From: Lysobacter terrestris
GTDB taxonomy: Bacteria > Pseudomonadota > Gammaproteobacteria > Xanthomonadales > Xanthomonadaceae
DNA length: 64,000 bases
Reading direction: 5' to 3'
Assembly (NCBI RefSeq): GCF_014489475.1
Contig: NZ_CP060820.1
Location: 2,620,001 to 2,684,000 of the forward strand
The notes beneath the pieces are model-generated. The model made no database searches. It saw nothing but the letters and a program-made list of their open reading frames with translations, and was not told where the DNA came from. Shown piece by piece: positions 30,269 through 39,024 of the stretch. The position numbers were made by a program, and so were the translations under genes. How positions within the stretch are numbered: the stretch's first letter is position 1; the number at the start of each line of letters is the position of its first letter.

Positions 30269-31963
30269 ATGTGTTCCATCCTCGGCATCTTCGGCCTGCA
30301 GGCCGGCGACGATCTCCACGCCCTGCGCCGATCCGCGCTCGAACGCTCGCAGCGCCAGCGCCACCGCGGCCCGGACTGGAGCGGCGTGCACCAGGATCCA
30401 GGCGCCATCCTGGTCCACGAACGCCTGGCCATCGTCGATCCCGCCGGCGGTTCGCAGCCGTTGCGTTCGGGCGACGGTGAACTGGTGCTCGCGGTCAACG
30501 GCGAGATCTACAACCACCGCGACCTCGAGCAGCAGCTGGCCACGCCCTACGCGTTCCAGACCGGTTCGGACTGCGAGGTGATCAACGCGCTGTATCGCAG
30601 CGACGCGGACCCCGCGACGTGGCTGAACGCGCTCAACGGCATCTTCGCCTTCGCCCTGTGGGATCGCGCGCGGCAGCGTTACCTGATCGCCCGCGACCCG
30701 ATCGGCGTGTGCCCGCTGCACTGGGGCCACGACGGCGACGGCCGGTTGTGGGTCGCCTCGGAGATGAAGGCGCTGGCCGATACCTGCACCGACGTCGCGC
30801 AGTTCCCGCCCGGTCATTACTTCGACAGCGAACGCGGCGAAGCCGTGCGCTACTACGCCCGGCCGTGGTGCGACCACGCCGCGACGCGCGAGGTGGAAGT
30901 CGCCAAGCAGGAACTGCGGGAAGCGTTCGAGTGCGCCGTGCATCGCCAGCTGATGTCGGACGTGCCCTACGGCGTGCTGCTGTCGGGCGGGCTGGATTCG
31001 TCGCTGGTCGCGGCGGTGGCCGCGCGCTATGCGCGGCGTCGGGTGGAAGAAGACGACCAGGCCGAGGCCTGGTGGCCGCGGTTGCACTCGTTCGCGATCG
31101 GCCTGGAAGGATCGCCCGATCTCGCCGCGGCGAAGGTCGCCGCCGAAGCACTCGGCACCGTGCACCACGGCTTCACTTACACCTTCGAGGAGGGCCTGGA
31201 CGCGCTGCCCGACGTGATCCGCCACATCGAGACCTTTGATGTGACCACGATCCGTGCGTCCACGCCGATGTTCCTGCTGGCGCGACGGATCAAGGCGATG
31301 GGGGTGAAGATGGTGCTGTCGGGCGAGGGCGCCGACGAGGTGTTCGGCGGTTACCTGTATTTCCACAAGGCGCCGGACGCGCGCGAATTCCACGAAGAAA
31401 CCATCCGCAAGCTCGACGCGCTGCACAACTACGACTGCCTGCGCGCGAACAAGTCGATGATGGCCTGGGGCGTGGAACCGCGCGTGCCGTTCCTCGACGT
31501 GGACTTCCTCGACGTGGCGATGCGCATGGACGCGAAATTCAAGATGGCGCGGCCGCGGGCAGGCGGCGGCAAGGCGATCGAAAAGGCGATCCTGCGCGAG
31601 GCGTTCGAGGACTACCTGCCCGAGTCGATCCTGTGGCGGCAGAAGGAGCAGTTCAGCGATGGCGTCGGTTACGGCTGGATCGACGGGCTGAAGGCGCACG
31701 CGCAGGCGCAGGTCAGCGACCGGGTATTTGCCGCCGCCGCCAGCCGCTTCCCGGTGAACCCGCCGCAGAGCAAGGAGGCCTACCTGTACCGCCACATCTT
31801 CGAGCAGTTCTTCCCGGGGGTGGCCTGCGCGCAGACGGTGCCGGGCGGCAAGTCGATCGCGTGTTCCTCGCCGGCGGCGATCGCCTGGGACGCGGCGTTC
31901 GCGACCCAGGCCGACCCCTCGGGCCGGGCCGTGGCCGGCGTGCACGAGGCGGCGCTGGCGTAG
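30269..31963 (+). CDS. asnB: asparagine synthase (glutamine-hydrolysing), class B
   Basis: Makes asparagine from aspartate, ATP and glutamine. 564 residues. Cys2 of MCSILGIFG is the glutaminase nucleophile; other N-domain motifs are HRGPDWSG, HERLAIVDP and AVNGEIYNH. The synthetase domain has the PP-loop LLSGGLDSSLVAA, then SGEGADEVFGGYLYF and EPRVPFLDVDFLD, and RQKEQFSDGVGYGWID near the end. AGGAG lies seven bases before the ATG. The region 29913-30268 upstream carries the Asn-rich leader and terminator, suggesting control by asparaginyl-tRNA supply. Confidence 0.97.
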   Translation: MCSILGIFGLQAGDDLHALRRSALERSQRQRHRGPDWSGVHQDPGAILVHERLAIVDPAGGSQPLRSGDGELVLAVNGEIYNHRDLEQQLATPYAFQTGSDCEVINALYRSDADPATWLNALNGIFAFALWDRARQRYLIARDPIGVCPLHWGHDGDGRLWVASEMKALADTCTDVAQFPPGHYFDSERGEAVRYYARPWCDHAATREVEVAKQELREAFECAVHRQLMSDVPYGVLLSGGLDSSLVAAVAARYARRRVEEDDQAEAWWPRLHSFAIGLEGSPDLAAAKVAAEALGTVHHGFTYTFEEGLDALPDVIRHIETFDVTTIRASTPMFLLARRIKAMGVKMVLSGEGADEVFGGYLYFHKAPDAREFHEETIRKLDALHNYDCLRANKSMMAWGVEPRVPFLDVDFLDVAMRMDAKFKMARPRAGGGKAIEKAILREAFEDYLPESILWRQKEQFSDGVGYGWIDGLKAHAQAQVSDRVFAAAASRFPVNPPQSKEAYLYRHIFEQFFPGVACAQTVPGGKSIACSSPAAIAWDAAFATQADPSGRAVAGVHEAALA

Positions 31964-32023
31964 GACTTCGGCGCACAGCGAAGGACGGCCGTTTTCGGCC
32001 CGTTGCGGCGTTGGATATTTGCC

Positions 32024-35002
32024 ATGGCCAGATCATTCCAGCCGCCGCGCGGGCCCGACCCTTCCGTGCCCGCATCCGTGCGCGTGCTGGAAGGGGTCGC
32101 GATTCCGGAACCGCCCACCCGGCCGGGGGAGATCGATGCCGTCGTCCTGCGCATGGCCGAGACGGTCTTCGGTTGCCGCAACGCACGGCTGGTGTGGGTC
32201 TCGGGCACCAACGCGGAAGGCCAGCTGCGCCGCCACCAATGGCCGACCACGCCGTTGACGCAGGAAGAAGCCCGGCTCATCGACGCAGCCCTGGCGCGTC
32301 GCGCCAGCGTCGCCGGCGGCGTGGTCGGCAATGGCTGGGTGCGCATGGCGCATTCGTTGGACTACGCCCGCGCCGTTTTCCTCGCCGACTGGCCGGAGGC
32401 ATGCGCGCTGCCCGGCGGCACGCCGGCCGGTCTGGTCGATTTCCTCACCCTGTTGTCGGCGCGGATGCGCGCCGAGATCGAACTGGTGGCCGCGCACAAC
32501 GCCACCGGCCGGATCGGCAAGGCCGCGCAGCTGCAGACCGCCCTGTATTCGATCGCCGACCTCGCCAGCAGCGAGCTCGACATGCGCGAGATGCTGCGCC
32601 GCACGCACGCCGTCGTGGCCGGGCTGATGTACGCCGAGAACTTCCTGATCGCGCTGCACGAACCGGAGCGCGACACGGTTCGGTTCGTCTACGACGCCGA
32701 CGAGAACGGGACGAACGGGTTCACCGTCGGCGAGGAAGTGCCCGCTGCCCGGCTGCGCAACAGCCTGACCCTGGCGGTGATCCGCAGCGGCTTGCCGGCG
32801 ATGGGGCCATCGCACCAGTTGCGCGAACAGTTCGGGCTCGAACCGGCGGGCGAGTTCGGCCCCGGCAGCGCGGACTGGCTGGGCGTGCCGATGGTGTCGG
32901 AAGGCGTCGTGCGCGGCGCGCTGGTGGTGCAGAGCTACAACCGCCGCGGTCGCTACACCGAGGCCGACCGCGCCCAGCTCGGCTTCGTCGCCCAGCACAT
33001 CCTCATCGCCCTGCAGCGCAAACAGGTGCAGATGGAGCTGGAGCATCGCGTGGAGGACCGAACGCGGGCGTTGACCGAGGAAGTGCTCGAACGCCAGCGC
33101 GGGGAAAAACTGCAGTCCGCGCTGTACAGCATCGCCGACCTCGCCAGCAGCGACCTGGACATGGCCGAGATGTTGCGGCGCATCCACCTGGTGGTCGCCG
33201 AACTGATGTATGCGCGCAACCTCATCATCGCGCTGTACGACATCGAGCGCGAAACGCTGCGAGTGATCTACCACGCCGACGAGAAGGATCCGGGCATCAT
33301 CGATACCGGAGTGGACATTCCCGAAGCGCAGATGCGCGACACCATGACGCTCGGCGTGATCCGCAGCGGCAGGGCGGTCATGGGGCCGCCGGTGCAGGTG
33401 GTCAGGCAGCTCGGCATTCCCGAGGGCGTGTATTTCGGCGCCATCGCCGAGGACGTGCTGGGCGTGCCGATGGTGTCGGAAGGCACGGTGCGCGGCGCGG
33501 TCCTCGTGCAGAGCTACGACGCCGCCGAACGCTACGGCGAGGAGGACCGGGCGCTGTTGGCCTACGTCGCCCAGCACATCCTGACCGCGCTCGACCGCAA
33601 GCAGGCGCAGGCGGAACTGGAAAACCGGGTGACGGACCGCACCCGCGAACTCGCCAAGGTCGTCGGCGCATTGCGCGAACAGATCGGCGAACGCGAGCGC
33701 GCCGAGCAGCAGTTGATGCACGAGACCATGCACGACTCGCTCACCGGACTGCCCAACCGTAGCTTCCTGTACGAAGCGCTGGAGCGGGCGATCGCGCGGA
33801 TGCAGCGCAATCCCGACCATCGCTTCGCCGTGCTGTTCCTCGATCTCGACCGCTTCAAGGTCGTCAACGATAGCGTCGGCCACCTCGCCGGCGACGAGAT
33901 GCTCAAGCAGGCCGGGGCACGGCTGGCCGGCTGCGTGCGCCCGTTCGACGTGGTCGCGCGCCTGGGCGGCGACGAGTTCGCGGTGCTACTGGAGGACGTC
34001 AACCTGCCCGAGGAAGCCTGCCACGTGGCGCAACGGGCGATCGAATCGCTCAGCGAGCCGATGCACATCAGCGGCAAGGAGTTGTTCACCTCGGCGAGCG
34101 TGGGCATCGCTTTGGGCCATTCGCGCTACCGGCGCGCCGAGGAGCTGCTGCGCGACGCCGACGTGGCGATGTACCGCGCGAAGGCACACGGGCGCCAGCG
34201 CTTCGAGATCTTCGACGAACGCCTGCATCGCGAGGCCCTACAGCTGCTGGAGTTGGAGAACGACCTGCGCCGGGCGATCCAGCGCTACGAATTCGAACCG
34301 CACTTCCAGCCGATCGTGCGCCTTTCGGATTTGCACGTGGTCGGCTACGAGGCGCTGCTGCGCTGGCGCCACCCCCAGCGTGGGCTCGTCCCGCCCGGCG
34401 AATTCCTCGAAGTCGCCGAGGAGAACGGCAGCGTCGAGCAGATCGACTGGCAACTGTTCGAACGCGCCTGCCGCGAGATCGGGCTGCTGGGCGAGGACAG
34501 CGGCTACGTGACGCTGAACGTGTCGCCGCGGCACTTCCGCTCACCGACGCTGGCCGAGCAGATGCTGGACCTGTTCGACACCTACCAGCTCTCGCACGAC
34601 CGCATCCGCCTGGAAGTGACCGAAGGCGCGCTGCTCGACAATCCGGAGCAGGTGCGGGTGACGCTGGAGGCGCTGCGCAACTCCGGCATCGTGGCCGCGC
34701 TGGACGACTTCGGTACGGGGTATTCCTCGCTCAGCTACCTGCACCGGTTCCCGCTGCATTCGATCAAGATCGACCGGTCCTTCGTCAGCGCGCTGCAACG
34801 CGGCGAGCGCGGCGGCAGCGCGGCGGTGGTGCGCGCGGTGCTGGCGATGGCACGCACCCTGGGCATGGACGTGATCGCCGAAGGCGTGGAAACCGACGAG
34901 CAGCGCGACTACCTGCTCGAGATGGGCTGCGAGCTGGGGCAGGGCTTCCTGTTCTCGCGCGCGCGGCCGGCATCGGAGTGGGCCGCGCAGCTCCGGCACT
35001 GA
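32024..35002 (+). CDS. tandem GAF, GGDEF and EAL domain protein (cyclic-di-GMP signalling)
   Basis: About 992 residues, no membrane span. Two GAF-like domains are clear internal duplicates, each opening with LQxALYSIADLASSxLDM (near residues 171 and 364). Each is followed by a LGVPMVSEG..RGA.(V/L)VQSY core and a coiled coil (ENRVTDRTREL before the GGDEF). The diguanylate cyclase motif RLGGDEFAV is intact (GGDEF at 648-652), as is the phosphodiesterase signature (YEALLRWRHP, EAL at 776-778; LDDFGTGYSSLSYLHRF). Both activities are therefore possible. I chose the ATG at 32024; no strong ribosome-binding site precedes it. Confidence 0.93.
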   Translation: MARSFQPPRGPDPSVPASVRVLEGVAIPEPPTRPGEIDAVVLRMAETVFGCRNARLVWVSGTNAEGQLRRHQWPTTPLTQEEARLIDAALARRASVAGGVVGNGWVRMAHSLDYARAVFLADWPEACALPGGTPAGLVDFLTLLSARMRAEIELVAAHNATGRIGKAAQLQTALYSIADLASSELDMREMLRRTHAVVAGLMYAENFLIALHEPERDTVRFVYDADENGTNGFTVGEEVPAARLRNSLTLAVIRSGLPAMGPSHQLREQFGLEPAGEFGPGSADWLGVPMVSEGVVRGALVVQSYNRRGRYTEADRAQLGFVAQHILIALQRKQVQMELEHRVEDRTRALTEEVLERQRGEKLQSALYSIADLASSDLDMAEMLRRIHLVVAELMYARNLIIALYDIERETLRVIYHADEKDPGIIDTGVDIPEAQMRDTMTLGVIRSGRAVMGPPVQVVRQLGIPEGVYFGAIAEDVLGVPMVSEGTVRGAVLVQSYDAAERYGEEDRALLAYVAQHILTALDRKQAQAELENRVTDRTRELAKVVGALREQIGERERAEQQLMHETMHDSLTGLPNRSFLYEALERAIARMQRNPDHRFAVLFLDLDRFKVVNDSVGHLAGDEMLKQAGARLAGCVRPFDVVARLGGDEFAVLLEDVNLPEEACHVAQRAIESLSEPMHISGKELFTSASVGIALGHSRYRRAEELLRDADVAMYRAKAHGRQRFEIFDERLHREALQLLELENDLRRAIQRYEFEPHFQPIVRLSDLHVVGYEALLRWRHPQRGLVPPGEFLEVAEENGSVEQIDWQLFERACREIGLLGEDSGYVTLNVSPRHFRSPTLAEQMLDLFDTYQLSHDRIRLEVTEGALLDNPEQVRVTLEALRNSGIVAALDDFGTGYSSLSYLHRFPLHSIKIDRSFVSALQRGERGGSAAVVRAVLAMARTLGMDVIAEGVETDEQRDYLLEMGCELGQGFLFSRARPASEWAAQLRH

Positions 35003-35058
35003 GGGGTTACATCCGGATCAGTCGCGAACGCTGCGTCCGCAACGGATCACAAAGCGCA

Positions 35059-35715
35059 TCAGCGGCGGATCAGCCGGTAGACCACGGTGTCCAGCGCCGT
35101 CACGCCGTCCGCGATGAAGGCCGGTTGCTGCGCCAGGATGTCGCGGCGCTCCAGCACCTCGACGTGCCAGTCGACCGCATACAGGTCGCGGACTTCCGCT
35201 TCGCCCACGCTGAAGGGCGGGCCCTGCTTCTCGCCCTGGGGATACTCGAGCGTGATCAGCAGGCTGCGGCAGCCCGGCGGGAGCAGGGAATACACCTCGT
35301 CCACGTAACGCCGGCGCAGTTCCGGCGGCAGCGCGATCAGCGCGGCGCGGTCGAACACGACGCTGCAGTCTTCCAGGGCGGCGGCATCCAGCGCGAACAC
35401 GTCGCCCTGGATGATCTCGACGTTACCGGCGATGTAATGCGTGCCGTACTGCGATTCCCGCACTTCCGGGACGATGCCGTGTTCGCTGATGAACTGCTTG
35501 ATCGCCAGCGGGGAGAGCTCCACCGCGAGCACGCGATAGCCCTGCGACGCGAACCAGACCATGTCCAGCGACTTGCCGGCCAGCGGCACGAACACCTTTG
35601 CCCCCGCCGGCATGCCGATCCCGGGCCAGTGCTTGAGCAGCAGCGGCGTCGGCTTGTCCTGGTGGAAGCCGATCTGGTTGTCGTGCCAGCGTTGGTGCCA
35701 GAAGTCGGGTTGCAT
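35059..35715 (-). CDS. tpm: thiopurine S-methyltransferase
   Basis: SAM-dependent S-methyltransferase; bacterial members also methylate selenium and tellurium compounds. 218 residues, the usual bacterial length. MQPDFWHQRWHDNQIGFHQ is the conserved start, FVPLAGKSLDMVWFASQG the SAM motif, then VVFDRAALIALPPELR and LLITLEYPQGEKQGPPFSV. The start codon lies next to a CCCGGGTAAG repeat. Converges with the upstream signalling gene. Confidence 0.95.
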   Translation of the reverse strand: MQPDFWHQRWHDNQIGFHQDKPTPLLLKHWPGIGMPAGAKVFVPLAGKSLDMVWFASQGYRVLAVELSPLAIKQFISEHGIVPEVRESQYGTHYIAGNVEIIQGDVFALDAAALEDCSVVFDRAALIALPPELRRRYVDEVYSLLPPGCRSLLITLEYPQGEKQGPPFSVGEAEVRDLYAVDWHVEVLERRDILAQQPAFIADGVTALDTVVYRLIRR

Positions 35716-35731
35716 GCAGTGATTTTCTGTT

Positions 35732-35797
35732 CCCGGGTAAGGCCGCAGCCCGCACCCGGGGATTGCGTGGAACCCGGGTGCACTTCGCTTACCCGGG
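35732..35797. repeat. inverted pair of CCCGGGTAAG/CACCCGGG repeats
   Basis: Two copies of a unit of the form CCCGGGTAAG, variable centre, CACCCGGG, at 35732-35760 and in the opposite orientation at 35773-35797, in the gap between tpm and parC. A typical xanthomonad intergenic repeat; could form a cruciform or RNA hairpin. Confidence 0.65.
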
Positions 35798-35846
35798 CTA
35801 CGAAGCACGCGCAGTCGCGAGGGCTCGCGACGCGCGCGCAGGCCGA

Positions 35847-38087
35847 CTACTGGACGTCGAGCCCTTCCACCTTCTGCCACCCGCGCGGCAACAACCCGCC
35901 GCGCGTCGCCCGCGCACCGACGTATTCGTCGAGGTCCTTGAACGACAGCGACATCGTCCGCGCGCCCGACTTCACCACCAGGGTGCCGCCCTGCGGCACC
36001 ACGGCCACGGCGACGACGCGCTCGGTGCCGAGCTTGGCCTTGGGGATGTCGATGATCTTGTTGCCCTTGCCCTTGTCGAGTTCCGGCAGCTCCGACACCG
36101 GGAACGCCAGCAGGTGGCCGACGTTGGTGACGGCGACGACGCGGTCGTGCTCGCCCGCGGCCTGAGCCGGTTGCAGCACCCTGGCGTTGGGAGTCAGCGA
36201 CAGCATCGCCTTGCCGGCCTTGTTGCGGCCGGTGAGGTTCTCGAAGCGGGTGATGAAGCCGTAACCGTGCGAGGAGGCGAGGACGAACCTGGTGTCGTTG
36301 TCGCCCGTGGCCAGCGCCTGGAACGACGCGCCCGGTGCCGGCGAGAAGCGGCCGGTCAGGGGTTCGCCGTTGCCGCGCGCCGAGGGCAGCGTGTGCGCGA
36401 CGGTCGAATACGCGCGGCCGGTGGAATCGAGGAACGCCACCTGCTGCGTGCTGCGGCCCTTCGCCGCGGCGAGCAGGCCGTCGCCGTCGCGGTAGCTGAG
36501 CGCGCCGGCGTCGACGTCGTGGCCCTTGGCCGCGCGCACCCAGCCCTTCTCGCTGATCACGATGGTCATCGGTTCGCTGGCGACCAGCTCGGTTTCCGAC
36601 AGTGCCTGCGCGGCGCCGCGTGCCACCAGCGGGGAACGGCGGGCGTCGCCGAACTTCTTGGCGTCGGCGAGCAGTTCGTCCTTGATCAGCTTCTTCAGCT
36701 TGGCCTTGCTGTCGAGCGTGGCGATCAGGCGGTCGCGTTCGCTTTCCAGGTCGGCCTGTTCGCCGCGGATCTTCATTTCCTCCAGGCGCGCCAGCTGGCG
36801 CAGCTTGGTCTCGAGGATGTAGTCGGTCTGCTCCTCGCTCAGGTCGAAGCGCTGCATCAGCACCGGGCGCGGTTCGTCCTCGCTGCGGATGATGCGGATC
36901 ACTTCATCCAGGTTGAGGAACGCGACCAGCAAGCCATCCAACAGGTGCAGGCGACGCTCGACCTTGTCGAGGCGGTGCTTGAGGCGGCGCGTCACCGTGT
37001 CGGTGCGGAAGTTCAGCCATTCGCCGAGGAAGGCCTTCAGTCCCTTCACCTGCGGGCGGCCGTCCAGGCCGATCACGTTGAAGTTGACGCGGAAGCTCTT
37101 CTCCAGGTCGGTGGTTGCGAACAGGTGGCCCATCAGCTGTTCGACATCGACGCGGTTGGAACGCGGCACCAGCACGATGCGGGTCGGGTTGGCGTGGTCG
37201 GATTCGTCGCGGATGTCTTCCAGCCACGGCAGCTTCTTGGCGCGCATCTGCGCGGCGATCTGTTCGATCACCTTGCTCGGCGAGGCCTGGTAGGGCAGCG
37301 CGGTGATGACGATGTTGGCGCCGTCCTTCTCGAACACGGCGCGCGCGCGCACGCTGCCTAGGCCGGTTTCGTACATCGAGATCAGGTCCGCGCGCGGCGT
37401 GATGATCTCGGCGGTGGTCGGGTAGTCCGGGCCGAGGATGTGCTCGCACAGGTCGCGCGTGGTCGCGTCCGGATCGTCGAGCAGGCGCACGCAGGCGCTG
37501 ACGACTTCGTTGAGGTTGTGCGGCGGCACGTCGGTGGCCATGCCGACCGCGATGCCGGTGGTTCCGTTGAGCAGCAGGTGCGGCAGGCGCGCCGGCATCC
37601 ACGTCGGTTCTTCCAGAGTGCCGTCGAAATTTGGATCCCAGTCGACCGTGCCCTGGCCGAGTTCGCCCAGCAGCACCTCGGCGATCGGGGTCAGCTTGGA
37701 TTCGGTGTAGCGCATCGCCGCGAACGACTTGGGGTCGTCCGACGAACCGAAGTTGCCCTGGCCCTCGATCAGCGGATAGCGGTACGAGAACGGCTGCGCC
37801 ATCAGCACCATCGCCTCGTAGCAGGCGCTGTCGCCGTGCGGGTGGTACTTGCCGATCACGTCGCCGACGGTTCGCGCTGACTTCTTCGGCTTGGCCCCCG
37901 CGTTGAGGCCGAGCTCGCTCATCGAATAGATGATGCGGCGCTGCACCGGCTTGAGCCCGTCGCCGAGGAAGGGCAGGGCGCGGTCGAGCACCACGTACAT
38001 CGAATAGTCGAGGTAGGCGCGCTCGGCGTACTCGCGCAGGGGAATCTGTTCGAAGCCGTGGAAGACCGGTCGGACGGTATCGCTCAT
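35847..38087 (-). CDS. parC: DNA topoisomerase IV subunit A
   Basis: Decatenates daughter chromosomes together with ParE. 746 residues. [20 protein letters not shown] opens the cleavage domain; the active Tyr is Tyr127 in AAMRYTES. The quinolone-resistance region reads [16 protein letters not shown], with Ser87 and Glu91 at the positions whose substitution gives resistance, so this allele looks wild-type. The C-terminal pinwheel blades ([31 protein letters not shown]) are present; length fits ParC rather than GyrA. Confidence 0.96.
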   Translation of the reverse strand: MSDTVRPVFHGFEQIPLREYAERAYLDYSMYVVLDRALPFLGDGLKPVQRRIIYSMSELGLNAGAKPKKSARTVGDVIGKYHPHGDSACYEAMVLMAQPFSYRYPLIEGQGNFGSSDDPKSFAAMRYTESKLTPIAEVLLGELGQGTVDWDPNFDGTLEEPTWMPARLPHLLLNGTTGIAVGMATDVPPHNLNEVVSACVRLLDDPDATTRDLCEHILGPDYPTTAEIITPRADLISMYETGLGSVRARAVFEKDGANIVITALPYQASPSKVIEQIAAQMRAKKLPWLEDIRDESDHANPTRIVLVPRSNRVDVEQLMGHLFATTDLEKSFRVNFNVIGLDGRPQVKGLKAFLGEWLNFRTDTVTRRLKHRLDKVERRLHLLDGLLVAFLNLDEVIRIIRSEDEPRPVLMQRFDLSEEQTDYILETKLRQLARLEEMKIRGEQADLESERDRLIATLDSKAKLKKLIKDELLADAKKFGDARRSPLVARGAAQALSETELVASEPMTIVISEKGWVRAAKGHDVDAGALSYRDGDGLLAAAKGRSTQQVAFLDSTGRAYSTVAHTLPSARGNGEPLTGRFSPAPGASFQALATGDNDTRFVLASSHGYGFITRFENLTGRNKAGKAMLSLTPNARVLQPAQAAGEHDRVVAVTNVGHLLAFPVSELPELDKGKGNKIIDIPKAKLGTERVVAVAVVPQGGTLVVKSGARTMSLSFKDLDEYVGARATRGGLLPRGWQKVEGLDVQ

Positions 38088-38185
38088 GGAGGGGGCGAGG
38101 CCTTAAGGAGGTAGATCGTTGGGAGGTAAAGCGTGAAGCCGGATTCTACCGGCGGGCGTGAGCGCGTCACGCACGCCGTGCGCGT

Positions 38186-38611
38186 TCAGCGATGCAGGTC
38201 GCCGGCGGCTTCGGGCTGGTAGCCGATGGCGAGCACGCGCAGGTCGACGCTGCCGCCGGGCGCGGGCCAACGGATCGCCTGGCCGACGCGCAGGCCGAGC
38301 AGCGCGCTGCCGACGGGGGCGAGGATGGAAACCCGGTCGCTGCGGCCATCGACGCCATTCGGATAGACCAGGGTGACCTCGCGTTCGCTGCCGTCGTGCA
38401 GGGCCAGGCGGACGGTGGAATTCATGGTGATGACGTCCGGCGGCATCTGCGCCGGTTCGACGATCTCCGCGCGGTCGAGTTCGGCGCGCAGGGCGGAAGT
38501 GTCGAGGTGCTGGAACGCGGGCGAATCGAGCAATGCCTCGATGCGTTCACTGTCGAGGCGGGAGACGAACAGGGCGGGGAGGATGGGTTCGTCGAGGCGT
38601 TGTGCGTGCAT
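38186..38611 (-). CDS. rnk: nucleoside diphosphate kinase regulator Rnk-like (GreA/GreB C-terminal fold)
   Basis: 141 residues. The C-terminal half is the GreA/GreB FKBP-like domain (VITMNSTVRLALHDGSE, VSILAPVGSALLGLRVGQAI), while the N terminus PILPALFVSRLDSERIEALL replaces the Gre coiled coil with the short Rnk type. Rnk binds RNA polymerase and influences nucleotide pools; it lacks transcript-cleavage activity. The start ATG at 38611 is chosen by homology; the open frame upstream runs into the terminator and tRNA. Confidence 0.85.
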   Translation of the reverse strand: MHAQRLDEPILPALFVSRLDSERIEALLDSPAFQHLDTSALRAELDRAEIVEPAQMPPDVITMNSTVRLALHDGSEREVTLVYPNGVDGRSDRVSILAPVGSALLGLRVGQAIRWPAPGGSVDLRVLAIGYQPEAAGDLHR

Positions 38612-38742
38612 GGCCAGACTCCAGAAAGCAGTACGGGCGACGCACCGGTGCGCCGCCCGCGGTTGGGGATGTGGAGGGACCATAGCCCCGAAGCCCGCGG
38701 GGCGACAACCGTCCGGCCGCGCGCCGCCAGACCGGGAAAAGA

Positions 38743-38770
38743 AAAAGCCCCGCATCGCTGCGGGGCTTTT
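38743..38770 (-). terminator. terminator of tRNA-Leu (bidirectional)
   Basis: 12-bp perfect stem AAAAGCCCCGCA with its complement around TCGC; T-run on both strands. It lies 12 nt past the tRNA 3' end on the minus strand and separates the tRNA from rnk. Confidence 0.88.
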
Positions 38771-38782
38771 GCTTGAACTCGT

Positions 38783-38867
<85 letters not shown>

Positions 38868-38901
38868 TTCGCTTCCGGCGTGAGCCGCTGCGAGGCCGCG
38901 T

Positions 38902-38930
38902 ATGTTGCGTTGCGGCGGCGCGCTTGTCAA
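38902..38930 (-). promoter_or_regulatory. predicted sigma-70 promoter of tRNA-Leu
   Basis: A consensus TTGACA (-35) at 38925-38930 and CAACAT (-10) at 38902-38907 with 17-nt spacing, 34 nt before the mature tRNA 5' end. The -10 is weak. Confidence 0.5.
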
Positions 38931-39024
38931 CGATTCGTGATGCAACTTTTTCAACGGGCCGCTGCCGGCCGCGATCCGGTTCATCCCGACGGCCCCCGCC
39001 ATGGCGATGTGCGACCATGCCGCG

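Noticed and set aside
35847-38087. gyrA rather than parC
   Set aside because: Length and the divergent C-terminal blades fit ParC; GyrA is usually over 850 residues and has the GyrA box QRRGG-K-G, which I do not see.
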